This document shows, in pieces, positions 1-6,486 of a DNA stretch of 23,528 bases. The DNA comes from UBA1067 sp963661055. Lineage in GTDB: Bacteria > Verrucomicrobiota > Kiritimatiellia > RFP12 > UBA1067. Within the stretch, counting starts at the first letter, position 1; the number at the start of each line of letters is the position of its first letter. The stretch lies in contig CAVLAC010000018.1 in assembly GCA_963661055.1 (NCBI GenBank), forward strand, positions 1 through 23,528, in the 5' to 3' direction. The notes below the pieces were generated by a model, which made no database searches, was not told the DNA's origin, and worked only from the letters and a program-made list of their open reading frames with translations. A program made the position numbers and the translations under genes.

Positions 1-123
1 GACTGGAAGGGAATGCTCAAGGCGGCACTGAAAGCCATGTGGCCATTCCTCGCGGGCGCGACGGGAGGTCTCCTCTCAGGCTGCTCCATCTTCGGCTCTG
101 GCATTGGCGCCACCGTCTTGTAA
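1..123 (+). CDS. 3' end of an unknown small protein (partial or very short gene)
   Basis: The frame is open from the first base and stops with TAA at 121-123, giving about 40 residues. It starts amphipathic (WKGMLKAALKAMWPF), continues as a short hydrophobic Gly/Ala/Leu stretch (FLAGATGGLLSGC) and ends in a small-residue tail (SIFGSGIGATVL). The single Cys after LLSG resembles a lipobox, but it would lie far from the start if the gene is longer. A GAAGGG sequence lies directly before the ATG at 13, so this could be a complete 36-residue gene or the end of a longer one. The codons look coding-like (GC-rich wobble positions) and the frame stops just where the repeat island begins. I do not recognise the family. 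A small membrane-active or lipoprotein-like peptide is only a guess. Confidence 0.4.
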   Translation, partial: DWKGMLKAALKAMWPFLAGATGGLLSGCSIFGSGIGATVL

Positions 124-133
124 ACTTGTTTTA

Positions 134-160
134 TCCACGGATTTACAGGATTACAGGATT
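134..160. repeat. Short tandem repeat, TTACAGGA units
   Basis: Two head-to-tail TTACAGGA units lie at 143-150 and 151-158 (period 8), preceded by the related TCCACGGATT. This is the first member of a run of short-period repeat families filling the non-coding stretch between 124 and about 455. From memory and unverified, similar 'cacggattacaggatt' tracts recur between genes in unrelated environmental bacteria. Confidence 0.6.
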
Positions 161-170
161 AGGTTTTAAA

Positions 171-248
171 CGCAAAGAGAGCAAAAATGACGCTAAGTTC
201 GCAAAGTCTTTGCGTCCCCTTTGCGTTAAAACCTTTGCGAACTTTGCG
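171..248. repeat. CGCAAAG / CTTTGCG repeat cluster with a central palindrome
   Basis: Forward units CGCAAAG, CGCTAAG and CGCAAAG lie at 171-177, 191-197 and 200-206. Inverted CTTTGCG units lie at 208-214, 219-225, 233-239 and 242-248. The junction at 200-214 is a perfect palindrome (CGCAAAG-T-CTTTGCG). As RNA or single-stranded DNA the block could fold into a long imperfect hairpin. No gene is associated with it; the open frame running through it (from 39) is judged spurious. Confidence 0.75.
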
Positions 249-279
249 TTGAAAATTGAGATGTGTTATAAACTCCGAG

Positions 280-330
280 GGGCAACAAAAGCTTCGCTAA
301 CGCTACGCTGAAGGCTTACGCGGCGCTCGC
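280..330. repeat. CGCTA-rich imperfect repeat with weak stem
   Basis: The stretch AAAGCTTCGCTAACGCTACG and its continuation holds CGCTA, CGCTA and CGCT units. AGCTTC (about 289-294) can pair with GAAGGCT (about 310-316) with one bulge. It sits between the CTTTGCG block and the CGCAGAG block and looks like part of the same non-coding island. I see no coding potential here. Confidence 0.35.
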
Positions 331-353
331 CCATACATATCTATTTTATCTCA

Positions 354-378
354 CGCAGAGAACGCAGAGTTCGCAGAG
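354..378. repeat. CGCAGAG tandem repeat, period 9
   Basis: Three exact CGCAGAG units lie at 354-360, 363-369 and 372-378, separated by AA and TT. A related pair of CACAGAG units follows at 435-441 and 443-449. The constant 9-base spacing and the relation to the CGCAAAG block suggest one degenerate repeat family. Confidence 0.7.
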
Positions 379-391
379 AGGTTTTTGAGAT

Positions 392-406
392 AGCCCCTTC
401 GGGGCT
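392..406. terminator. GC-rich hairpin AGCCCC-TTC-GGGGCT
   Basis: A perfect 6-bp stem lies at 392-397 and 401-406 around a TTC loop. No uninterrupted T-tract follows directly; a GTTTTT appears about 12 bases later. It could be a rho-independent-like terminator insulating the region-2 genes from the repeat island, or just another hairpin of the island. Confidence 0.35.
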
Positions 407-434
407 GAGGAGGCGGTGTTTTTAACCCGAGAGG

Positions 435-449
435 CACAGAGTCACAGAG
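435..449. repeat. CACAGAG tandem pair
   Basis: Two exact CACAGAG units at 435-441 and 443-449 (period 8) form the last recognisable member of the repeat island. They lie inside an upstream extension of the following gene's open frame. This is one reason to place that gene's start downstream, at 521. Confidence 0.6.
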
Positions 450-502
450 AATATGAAATAGAACCTTCAACTTTGACTAAAGGCTACCGTGCGGCGGGAA
501 AA

Positions 503-513
503 TATGGTATAAT
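503..513 (+). promoter_or_regulatory. Extended -10 promoter (TATGGTATAAT), predicted leaderless start
   Basis: A perfect TATAAT at 508-513 is preceded by TGG at the extended -10 position. No good -35 lies at 16-18 bases; a TTGACT at 473-478 is 29 bases away, which is too far. The ATG at 521 lies 7 bases after the box, where transcription would be expected to start, so the mRNA probably has no 5' leader. The same 11-mer with small changes recurs ahead of other genes in this window. Confidence 0.6.
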
Positions 514-520
514 GGTGAGT

Positions 521-2005
521 ATGAAAATGTTGAGTAGGTTTGTTTTGTTAAGCGCGGCACTTGTAATGGGTGCGCAGTCGGGGTTAGCGTTTGAGTTGAC
601 GCTTTGGCGCGGCGAGACACGGGCAGTCATCTTGCCTGATAGCGTGGAGGCGGAGAGCGTGACGCGTAGCGGGTATGCATTTCGGTTGGGGTCACTTGAG
701 ACGGTGAAGTATTCGCCTGCGCCGCGCAGTTTGCAACGCCTTGAGGTGTATGACCGCGTCGTTTGGGAGGGCGCGGCGGCAGGTCCGCGTGTCCTTGAAG
801 TTTCGGTTGCACCTGATGCACAGTCAGGCGTTTATATTGAAGGCGATGTTACCTTGCGCATTCTTGACCGCGTATTGCCGCCCGCAAAAGATTGGCAGTA
901 CTTTCTCGACTTATGGCAGCATCCGTGGTCTGTAGCGCGGCAAGCGGGAGTGAAGCCATTTTCGTCTGAGCATTATGCGGCGATGCGTCCGTTGTGGGAA
1001 CTTCTCGCGGGTGCTGGACAGAAGGCTCTTACGGTGACGCTAATGGATAAGCCGTGGAATCACCAGTGTTATGATGCTTATCATTCGATGATTGGGCGCA
1101 CAAAGAAGGCGGACGGTTCGTGGGAGTTTGATTATTCGCTGTTTGATGAGTATGTGGCGTTCGGGAGAAGTTGTGGGATTGGGACTGATATTGCCTGCTA
1201 CACGATGTGTCCGTGGGGGTATGTTTGCGACTACAAGACGGAATCAGGTGAGGTACGGAAGGTTGTTTGCAAGCCGAATACGCCCGAGTTTACGGACTAC
1301 TGGGGTGCGTTTCTTGAGGACTTTGCCGCGCATTTGAAGTCGAAGGGATGGTTTGCCGATACTTATATAGCGATGGATGAGCGTAGCCCCGAGGATGTGA
1401 AGTTTATTGCGGACTTCATTCAGCAGAAGGCACCTGGTATGCGCATTGCGATGGCGGGCAATCGAAAGCCTTCTGATTTCACGGGCATAACGATAGATAA
1501 CTACAGTCAAGGACTTAGGGAGAGGATGTTAACTCCCGAGTTTTTGGCGGAGCTTCCAGCGCGTCGTGAGAAGGGCTATAAGACTACATTTTATGTATGT
1601 TGTGTGCCGCTACGTCCGAATACATTCTCGAGTTCGGGCCTTGGTGAGGCGTTTTGGCTAGGGGTGTATCCAGCTATTGCGGGGTTTGATGGCTTTTTGC
1701 GCTGGGCGTACAATAGCTGGCCTGTGAATCCTGTTGCGGACGCGAGTTTTGATTCTGAGGGACGTTTTTGGCTCGCGGGCGACACTTTTCTTGTTTATCC
1801 GAATGCCCAGCCTTCGTGGCGGTTTCTGGACTTGCGCAATGGTGTAATCGCGGCAGAAAAGTTGAATCTTCTCAAAACGAATCCTAAGGCGGCGAAAGCG
1901 ATTGCCGAACTTAGCGCGGCATTTGATGTCGCTGCCGCGCTTGAGGGCAAAGAGGATTTTGTGGGGCTTGTCGAAAAAGTGCAGAAAGTTGTTAACGCTG
2001 ATTAA
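521..2005 (+). CDS. Secreted DUF4091 / GH123-like glycoside hydrolase
   Basis: This is probably a secreted or periplasmic glycoside hydrolase of 494 residues. An N-terminal signal peptide (MKMLSRFVLLSAALVMGAQS, cleavage near GLA-FE) is followed by a short beta-rich domain and then a TIM-barrel-like region of the DUF4091 type (kinship to GH123). The run FADTYIAMDERSPEDV contains an adjacent Asp-Glu pair (D286-E287). In GH123 beta-N-acetylgalactosaminidases such a pair serves substrate-assisted catalysis, so the two residues are the likely catalytic ones. Substrate is not deducible; DUF4091 members are diverse. The frame is open back to 416, but that extension runs through CACAGAG repeats and the promoter. 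I chose 521 because it sits 7 bases after a perfect extended -10 box; ATG 527, with GGTGAG 7 bases upstream, is the alternative. It precedes a GH10 gene with its own promoter. Confidence 0.75.
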   Translation: MKMLSRFVLLSAALVMGAQSGLAFELTLWRGETRAVILPDSVEAESVTRSGYAFRLGSLETVKYSPAPRSLQRLEVYDRVVWEGAAAGPRVLEVSVAPDAQSGVYIEGDVTLRILDRVLPPAKDWQYFLDLWQHPWSVARQAGVKPFSSEHYAAMRPLWELLAGAGQKALTVTLMDKPWNHQCYDAYHSMIGRTKKADGSWEFDYSLFDEYVAFGRSCGIGTDIACYTMCPWGYVCDYKTESGEVRKVVCKPNTPEFTDYWGAFLEDFAAHLKSKGWFADTYIAMDERSPEDVKFIADFIQQKAPGMRIAMAGNRKPSDFTGITIDNYSQGLRERMLTPEFLAELPARREKGYKTTFYVCCVPLRPNTFSSSGLGEAFWLGVYPAIAGFDGFLRWAYNSWPVNPVADASFDSEGRFWLAGDTFLVYPNAQPSWRFLDLRNGVIAAEKLNLLKTNPKAAKAIAELSAAFDVAAALEGKEDFVGLVEKVQKVVNAD

Positions 2006-2083
2006 CCCTACTTCTGCTGTGTTTTAGGAGGGGTGGGAGGGGGCGTTGCGATTTTTGCATAATAGATGTTGCGAGGAATAGAG

Positions 2084-2113
2084 TTGCCCGACCAAACAGG
2101 TTTATGATATAAT
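2084..2113 (+). promoter_or_regulatory. Sigma-70-like promoter of the GH10 operon
   Basis: TTGCCC at 2084-2089 and TATAAT at 2108-2113 are 18 bases apart, and the box reads TATGATATAAT (2103-2113), matching the extended -10 element found elsewhere in the window. Transcription would start near 2120, giving a leader of roughly 23 bases with a GAAGGAG ribosome binding site at 2131-2137. That site fixes the GH10 start at the ATG at 2143 rather than at 2125. The rest of the 2006-2142 gap holds a G-rich tract (2026-2044, GGAGGGGTGGGAGGGGG) and nothing else I can name. Confidence 0.65.
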
Positions 2114-2142
2114 GTAGCAGAAAAATGAGAGAAGGAGTATCT

Positions 2143-3729
2143 ATGATGTCCGTAATACAGAAAGCGATTAGTTGCACAGCCTTGTTTTTGGTTGTGTCGG
2201 TCGCTTATGGTATCGATAAGTCTGTAATGTCCGAGGCTTATTGGAAGATTTGGAATGACGCGGAGCAAGCACGAATTGACGCGGATATCGAACAGAACCG
2301 CAAGGCGGATGCCGTATTCCAAGTTGCCGCGCCTGAAGGTACTGTCGTGAAAGTTGAGCAGTTGACGCATGCGTTCCGTTTTGGTGCACATATCTTTAAC
2401 TTTAACCAACTTGGAAGTACTGAATATAACAACATCTACAAATCAATGTATGGGAAGGGAGGACTCTTCAATCAGGCAACCGTCTCGTTTTATTGGGCGG
2501 ATCATGAACCAACGCCTGGAGACTTCCGTTTTGGCGGGAATTATCGTGATACTGAAGAATATTGGAATAACAGATCGCGCCAAGTTGCTATGGATGATAC
2601 ATTTTGGAGGCGTCCGTCACCTGGTCCAGTAATTGATTTTCTCAAGGCTAACGATGTTGCTGTCCATGCGCATATCTTAATTTGGGGTCATGCTAGACCT
2701 TATTGGGTATATGACTGGTATTGTCCAGAGAATGAGAAGCGGGTCTTTGATGAGATTGGAATTCCGCGGCATTCTTCGTGCTATGGTAAAGAACCTGCGG
2801 GTAATATGACAACTGGGTATGTTGCTAAGTGGAAGCAAACTTGGCGTAACAAATATGACCAACTTGACGAGAAAGAGCTTGCGAAGCAAACGCCTGTTTT
2901 TGCGAAGAATCTTACAAGGCTATTCCACAAGCGCGTCAAGGATGTTGCTTCGCGTTACGGCGATGTTGTTGATAGTTGGGATGTTGTTAATGAGAGTGCT
3001 TATGATTTCCGTCGTTATAATAAATCGCGTACGGGGTTAGATTACTGGTTTAGCATTTATGGGCTTATGCCAGGAGACTATCCTTTGAATGCATTACTTG
3101 ACGCGAAAGAATTCATCGCGCCGAGTGCCAAATTAGCGATTAATGATTGGGATGTCTCGGATGATTTACTTGATCAGGTGAAGGATCTGACAAAAGAAGG
3201 GGCGCGGATTGATATCGTCGGATGTCAAATGCACATCTTTGATACGAATGAATGTGCACGTCTCGCGGCAGGTGTAACAAATGTTAACTGGATTGGCTCG
3301 CCATCGATTATTCGAGAGAAACTTGACCTTATTGCTCGTACGGGGCGTCCGATTCATGTTTCTGAGGTGACGATCGCTTCGCCTGGTGAAGATGAGAAGT
3401 CGCGCGAAATTCAGGCGGTACTTGTCAATAATGTTTATCGTACATGGTTTTCTCATCCAAATACGATGGGGATTACCTGGTGGAATACGGTTGATGGTGC
3501 GGCTGTTGCGGGCGAGCCACTTGTGTCAGGTCTCTTAACGATTGATATGAAGAAGAAGCCTGTGTATGAAGAACTTGATAGGCTTATCAATCACGAGTGG
3601 CGGACAAATCTTTCCGTTGATGTAAACAAAGACGGCAAGATTGCTTTTCGTGGTTTTCGTGGGCGTTATCGTTTGACATGGCTCGATGAAAATGGCAAGG
3701 AGGTATCAAAATGCGTAGATGTAGAATAA
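2143..3729 (+). CDS. Secreted GH10 xylanase-like glycoside hydrolase
   Basis: This is a 528-residue enzyme of glycoside hydrolase family 10, whose known members cleave beta-1,4-xylan with retention. A signal peptide (MMSVIQKAISCTALFLVVSV, then AYG) precedes a small beta domain (to about residue 85) and the (beta/alpha)8 barrel. GH10 landmarks are HAHILIWGHARPYW in the substrate cleft, WDVVNES with acid/base E284, and HVSEVTI with E408 as the likely nucleophile. The nucleophile motif is less canonical than the usual TELD. About 60 residues at the C-terminus form a small beta domain (LTWLDENGKEVSKCV). There is no carbohydrate-binding module I can name. The gap to the next gene is 89 bases with a new ribosome binding site, suggesting co-transcription with the genes that follow up to 11564. 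Confidence 0.85.
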   Translation: MMSVIQKAISCTALFLVVSVAYGIDKSVMSEAYWKIWNDAEQARIDADIEQNRKADAVFQVAAPEGTVVKVEQLTHAFRFGAHIFNFNQLGSTEYNNIYKSMYGKGGLFNQATVSFYWADHEPTPGDFRFGGNYRDTEEYWNNRSRQVAMDDTFWRRPSPGPVIDFLKANDVAVHAHILIWGHARPYWVYDWYCPENEKRVFDEIGIPRHSSCYGKEPAGNMTTGYVAKWKQTWRNKYDQLDEKELAKQTPVFAKNLTRLFHKRVKDVASRYGDVVDSWDVVNESAYDFRRYNKSRTGLDYWFSIYGLMPGDYPLNALLDAKEFIAPSAKLAINDWDVSDDLLDQVKDLTKEGARIDIVGCQMHIFDTNECARLAAGVTNVNWIGSPSIIREKLDLIARTGRPIHVSEVTIASPGEDEKSREIQAVLVNNVYRTWFSHPNTMGITWWNTVDGAAVAGEPLVSGLLTIDMKKKPVYEELDRLINHEWRTNLSVDVNKDGKIAFRGFRGRYRLTWLDENGKEVSKCVDVE

Positions 3730-3787
3730 AGACCTCCATTGGATTTTCAACTAGTTGTCGCTTGCAAAGCGGCAAGGGAAATTGGTT

Positions 3788-3803
3788 GTTTTGTAATCAA
3801 AAC
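3788..3803 (+). promoter_or_regulatory. Inverted repeat just upstream of a ribosome binding site
   Basis: GTTTTG (3788-3793) and CAAAAC (3798-3803) form a perfect 6-bp inverted repeat around TAAT. It abuts the AAAGGAG ribosome binding site at 3805-3811 of the next gene. A second small stem, CTTGC/GCAAG, lies at 3761-3776. The pair may be an mRNA-processing or translation-control element inside the operon, or a protein-binding site. Confidence 0.4.
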
Positions 3804-3818
3804 GAAAGGAGCAAGACT

Positions 3819-4469
3819 ATGAAAAACATAAAGATACATATCAATGCTGCATTGATGGCTATGTGTGTATTGATTTGTGGGACTGTCTTCGCGACAGACA
3901 TCACGACAGACACGACGATTAATGCTGATAACTTTACTACTTACGAAAATGAAGCTTTAAACATCTCCTCTTCGGCAACTTTAACAATAAACCTCGAACC
4001 CGCTAAGAGCAAAACGTTTACTTTCACGGGCACAATTTCAGGAGGCGGCACTATTTCTGTTAGTAATACTGGAGAAGGCGGCGTCTACTTTAGTGGTTCA
4101 TTTGAGTCATTTACTGGCAAAATGACGGCTACAGGAGATGTTCGGATTCGAAATGTATGGTCTGACATAAAATTAAATGGCTCTCTCTCGGGTGTTTTAG
4201 TAGAAGGTGCGGCATCGAAAAATGTGACATTTTATAAAGAAGAAATCCTTTTGGATGGAAGTGCTGTGAAGATCGGCTGGGGTTCAACTCCAAGTTCCAC
4301 GATAAATCTAAATGGGTATGCGCAGACAATCCCTATGCTCACGCTTGTTTCTTGTTCATATGATGAATCAAATAGTGCATATAAAAAGCCCAAATATACA
4401 TTTACGAGTGATAATGAAGCTGTTTTGTCTGTTACTAATTCAATTATCCTAGTAACAATTCAGGTTTAG
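3819..4469 (+). CDS. Secreted autotransporter-associated beta-strand-repeat protein, N-terminal fragment (frameshifted)
   Basis: The start is the ATG 7 bases after AAAGGAG (3805-3811). A signal peptide (MKNIKIHINAALMAMCVLIC, then GTVFA-T) leads into Ser/Thr/Gly/Asn-rich beta repeats such as TFTGTISGGGTISVSNTG. The motif NLNGYAQTIPML at residues 163-174 resembles the LxLNGxNQTVGxL of autotransporter-associated beta-strand repeats. This frame ends at 4467-4469, but the same protein clearly continues in another frame (GLVCINGALSFVY onward from about 4463), so a one-base loss or two-base gain lies between 4439 and 4466. The intact product would be about 885 residues. Such proteins in PVC bacteria are long secreted beta-solenoids of mostly unknown role; here a role near the substrate is guessed from the neighbours. 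No slippery heptamer is visible, so sequencing error or a real mutation is more likely than programmed frameshifting. Confidence 0.65.
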   Translation: MKNIKIHINAALMAMCVLICGTVFATDITTDTTINADNFTTYENEALNISSSATLTINLEPAKSKTFTFTGTISGGGTISVSNTGEGGVYFSGSFESFTGKMTATGDVRIRNVWSDIKLNGSLSGVLVEGAASKNVTFYKEEILLDGSAVKIGWGSTPSSTINLNGYAQTIPMLTLVSCSYDESNSAYKKPKYTFTSDNEAVLSVTNSIILVTIQV

Positions 4470-4582
4470 TTTGTATAAATGGGGCACTTTCATTTGTTTA
4501 TGCATGCACAGCGGACTCGTCTTTTGCCTTTTATGGTGAATCAACCACTTCGGGTGGGCTTGCTGTTACAAATGGTGAGGTT

Positions 4583-6475
4583 GTGATTGCGAGTGATGCC
4601 ACATTTAATAATCTTACAACGCTTTCTGCAAGTAAAGCAGGTACGATTACAGTAAAGACGACGGCTATTAATCCTACTGGGCTCACGATGGAAATTGCAG
4701 ACGAGGGCAAAATTACATTGTCGGAAATTGAGAAGTTTGTTGTTAATATGCTAAAGGTGGATGGGTCTTATATTGCACCTGATGATTATACTGCGGAAGA
4801 AATTTCGAAACTGACAAATAGCCGTTTGACAGGAGCAGCGGTTACAGTTACCACTCGTCCTGTTGATACAATAACGACCTATACTTGGACGGGGAACGGG
4901 TCGGACGATTCCGTTTCGACAGCGGGAAATTGGGAAGGTAATAAGGCTCCCGAATTAAAAAATGGAAATGAGATTCTTGTGTTTGCCACTGGATCGTCCG
5001 CGACATTCCCTTCGACAGCTGACATTTATGGGCTCAAAATAACGGCGGGAAACAACTTCACATTGAAGAGTAATTCAGAAGATTCTCTCTTGCGAATTGG
5101 CAAAGGTGGTTTAACTAACGAAACGAGCGCAACCACAGGAGTCTGTACAAATAAGTTTGAGATTAAAGTGCGCGTTGCAGGAGCGCAAACTTGGGCATTT
5201 AATGAGAAATCTCTCGTTGAATTAAGCTCAGGTTGGGCGGGACATTCGGCTGTTACTTTGACGCGAACAGGGACGGCGGGAGATATTCTTATCTTCTCAT
5301 CCGATAAGGCTTCTGAGTTTGCAGGAACGCTTACTGTGCCAGATGGGAATATTCTTGTCTGCGCAGGACGCGGCGGTATTGGCGGCGAAGGCTCTCTCGT
5401 TACATTGACTACGAGCGCGGGTGTTCGAACAGAGACATCTTGCGTGACAAATTGCTCGGCAATTATATATGGGAAGGGTGAAAATATGAAACTTGCGCCA
5501 ACAGGAAAGACATTTGTTCAACTTGGAGCAATGACAAATGCGGCAAATGGCGCGAACTCTCCGTATATTCTCGTTTCGGGTTCTCTCTATGTTAATGGTG
5601 GGATAAGCGAAGTTGCGTCCCATTTGAATTCTCCTTCCAGTTATCGAGCCGTTTCTACTGGCTTTCAAGTCGCGAAGGGAGGTTCGCTTTGGATAAAGGA
5701 TCAACCGATTTCAGAAGGGAAATGTAATTTCCGTTTGAATGCCCAGAATGTTAATAGTATAGGCGATGTTCATTTGTCGGCACAAAATAACACATGGGGC
5801 GCGCTTGCACTTATTAACGGAATAAAAGTTATTTGTGAAAATGAGAATGTTTTGGCTGAATCAGGCGATGTTGGATTCTTTTATAATTATTCTGGCTCAC
5901 TAGATTTGAATGGTTATAGTCAAGTAGTTAACGATGCCTATTGTGCCAACTCTGAGGGAACTTCTTATTCGTCTTCTGCAGGCGATTCAAAGATGATTGT
6001 GAAGTCAGAAAAGCCAGCTACACTTAAATTGACTGGATCAGGTAGCTACAATGCGTTTAATCTTAACTTCCAAGGAGAAGCTTCGCTTCATTATGCTGGG
6101 ACGGGTAAGCTCGCGATGACGAACACCGCTTCAACAACGGTTGGCTCACTAACTGTAAGTAGCGGTGAAGTTGCCCTCTTAAAGGGTGCAACCTGGGCTA
6201 ATTGTACCAATGTTATTATATCTGGAACTGGCAAATTGACTTTGGATTCTGATGTTGCAGGTGCTACGCCGTTTTCAACAGATGGAACGCTTACCGTTTC
6301 TGATACTGGCAAGATAGAAATTCCCGAAGGAAAAACTTTGACGGTGAAATATCTTTGGCGTGATGGAGAGGGAACATATGCTGGAAACTATACAGAAGAC
6401 TTCATTACGGGTGGCGGCACGCTAAAAGTGAGTAGGTCTACTAAAAAGGTCGGCCTTATGTTGCTCGTGCGGTAA
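4583..6475 (+). CDS. Secreted autotransporter-associated beta-strand-repeat protein, C-terminal fragment (frameshifted)
   Basis: This is the downstream part of the gene that starts at 3819. The frame is open from 4439, right after an out-of-frame TAA, and the first possible start is the GTG at 4583, with GGTGAGG only 2 bases before it. An independent start is therefore unlikely. The sequence is beta-repeat with many Gly, Ser, Thr and Asn. It includes a Trp-rich module boundary (TYTWTGNGSDDSVSTAGNW), typical of autotransporter-associated repeats, and another copy of the motif (LDLNGYSQVVNDA, near 5903). It ends with a GTY...GGGTLKV module (YAGNYTEDFITGGGTLKVS) and a short basic tail. I see no C-terminal outer-membrane beta-barrel, PEP-CTERM or other sorting signal, so export or anchoring must use another route, or the product is released. 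The next gene starts 11 bases on. Confidence 0.65.
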   Translation: MIASDATFNNLTTLSASKAGTITVKTTAINPTGLTMEIADEGKITLSEIEKFVVNMLKVDGSYIAPDDYTAEEISKLTNSRLTGAAVTVTTRPVDTITTYTWTGNGSDDSVSTAGNWEGNKAPELKNGNEILVFATGSSATFPSTADIYGLKITAGNNFTLKSNSEDSLLRIGKGGLTNETSATTGVCTNKFEIKVRVAGAQTWAFNEKSLVELSSGWAGHSAVTLTRTGTAGDILIFSSDKASEFAGTLTVPDGNILVCAGRGGIGGEGSLVTLTTSAGVRTETSCVTNCSAIIYGKGENMKLAPTGKTFVQLGAMTNAANGANSPYILVSGSLYVNGGISEVASHLNSPSSYRAVSTGFQVAKGGSLWIKDQPISEGKCNFRLNAQNVNSIGDVHLSAQNNTWGALALINGIKVICENENVLAESGDVGFFYNYSGSLDLNGYSQVVNDAYCANSEGTSYSSSAGDSKMIVKSEKPATLKLTGSGSYNAFNLNFQGEASLHYAGTGKLAMTNTASTTVGSLTVSSGEVALLKGATWANCTNVIISGTGKLTLDSDVAGATPFSTDGTLTVSDTGKIEIPEGKTLTVKYLWRDGEGTYAGNYTEDFITGGGTLKVSRSTKKVGLMLLVR

Positions 6476-6486
6476 GGATTAAAGAG

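Noticed and set aside
39..311. Open frame of 90 codons on the + strand
   Set aside because: It runs through the CGCAAAG/CTTTGCG repeats, is out of frame with the better coding stretch ending at 123, and has an Arg-rich composition without any recognisable domain.
171..378. CRISPR array
   Set aside because: The repeat units are only 7-9 bases, partly inverted, and there are no spacers of constant length.
416..520. N-terminal extension of the DUF4091 gene to 416
   Set aside because: The extension reads through CACAGAG repeats and a perfect extended -10 box, and would place the signal peptide about 35 residues inside the protein.
2026..2044. G-quadruplex in GGAGGGGTGGGAGGGGG
   Set aside because: Only three runs of three or more G are present, with a GG as the fourth; suggestive but not enough to claim.
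4436..4470. Programmed -1 ribosomal frameshift joining the two halves of the repeat protein
   Set aside because: There is no X-XXY-YYZ slippery heptamer in the correct frame and no clear downstream pseudoknot; mutation or sequencing error is simpler.
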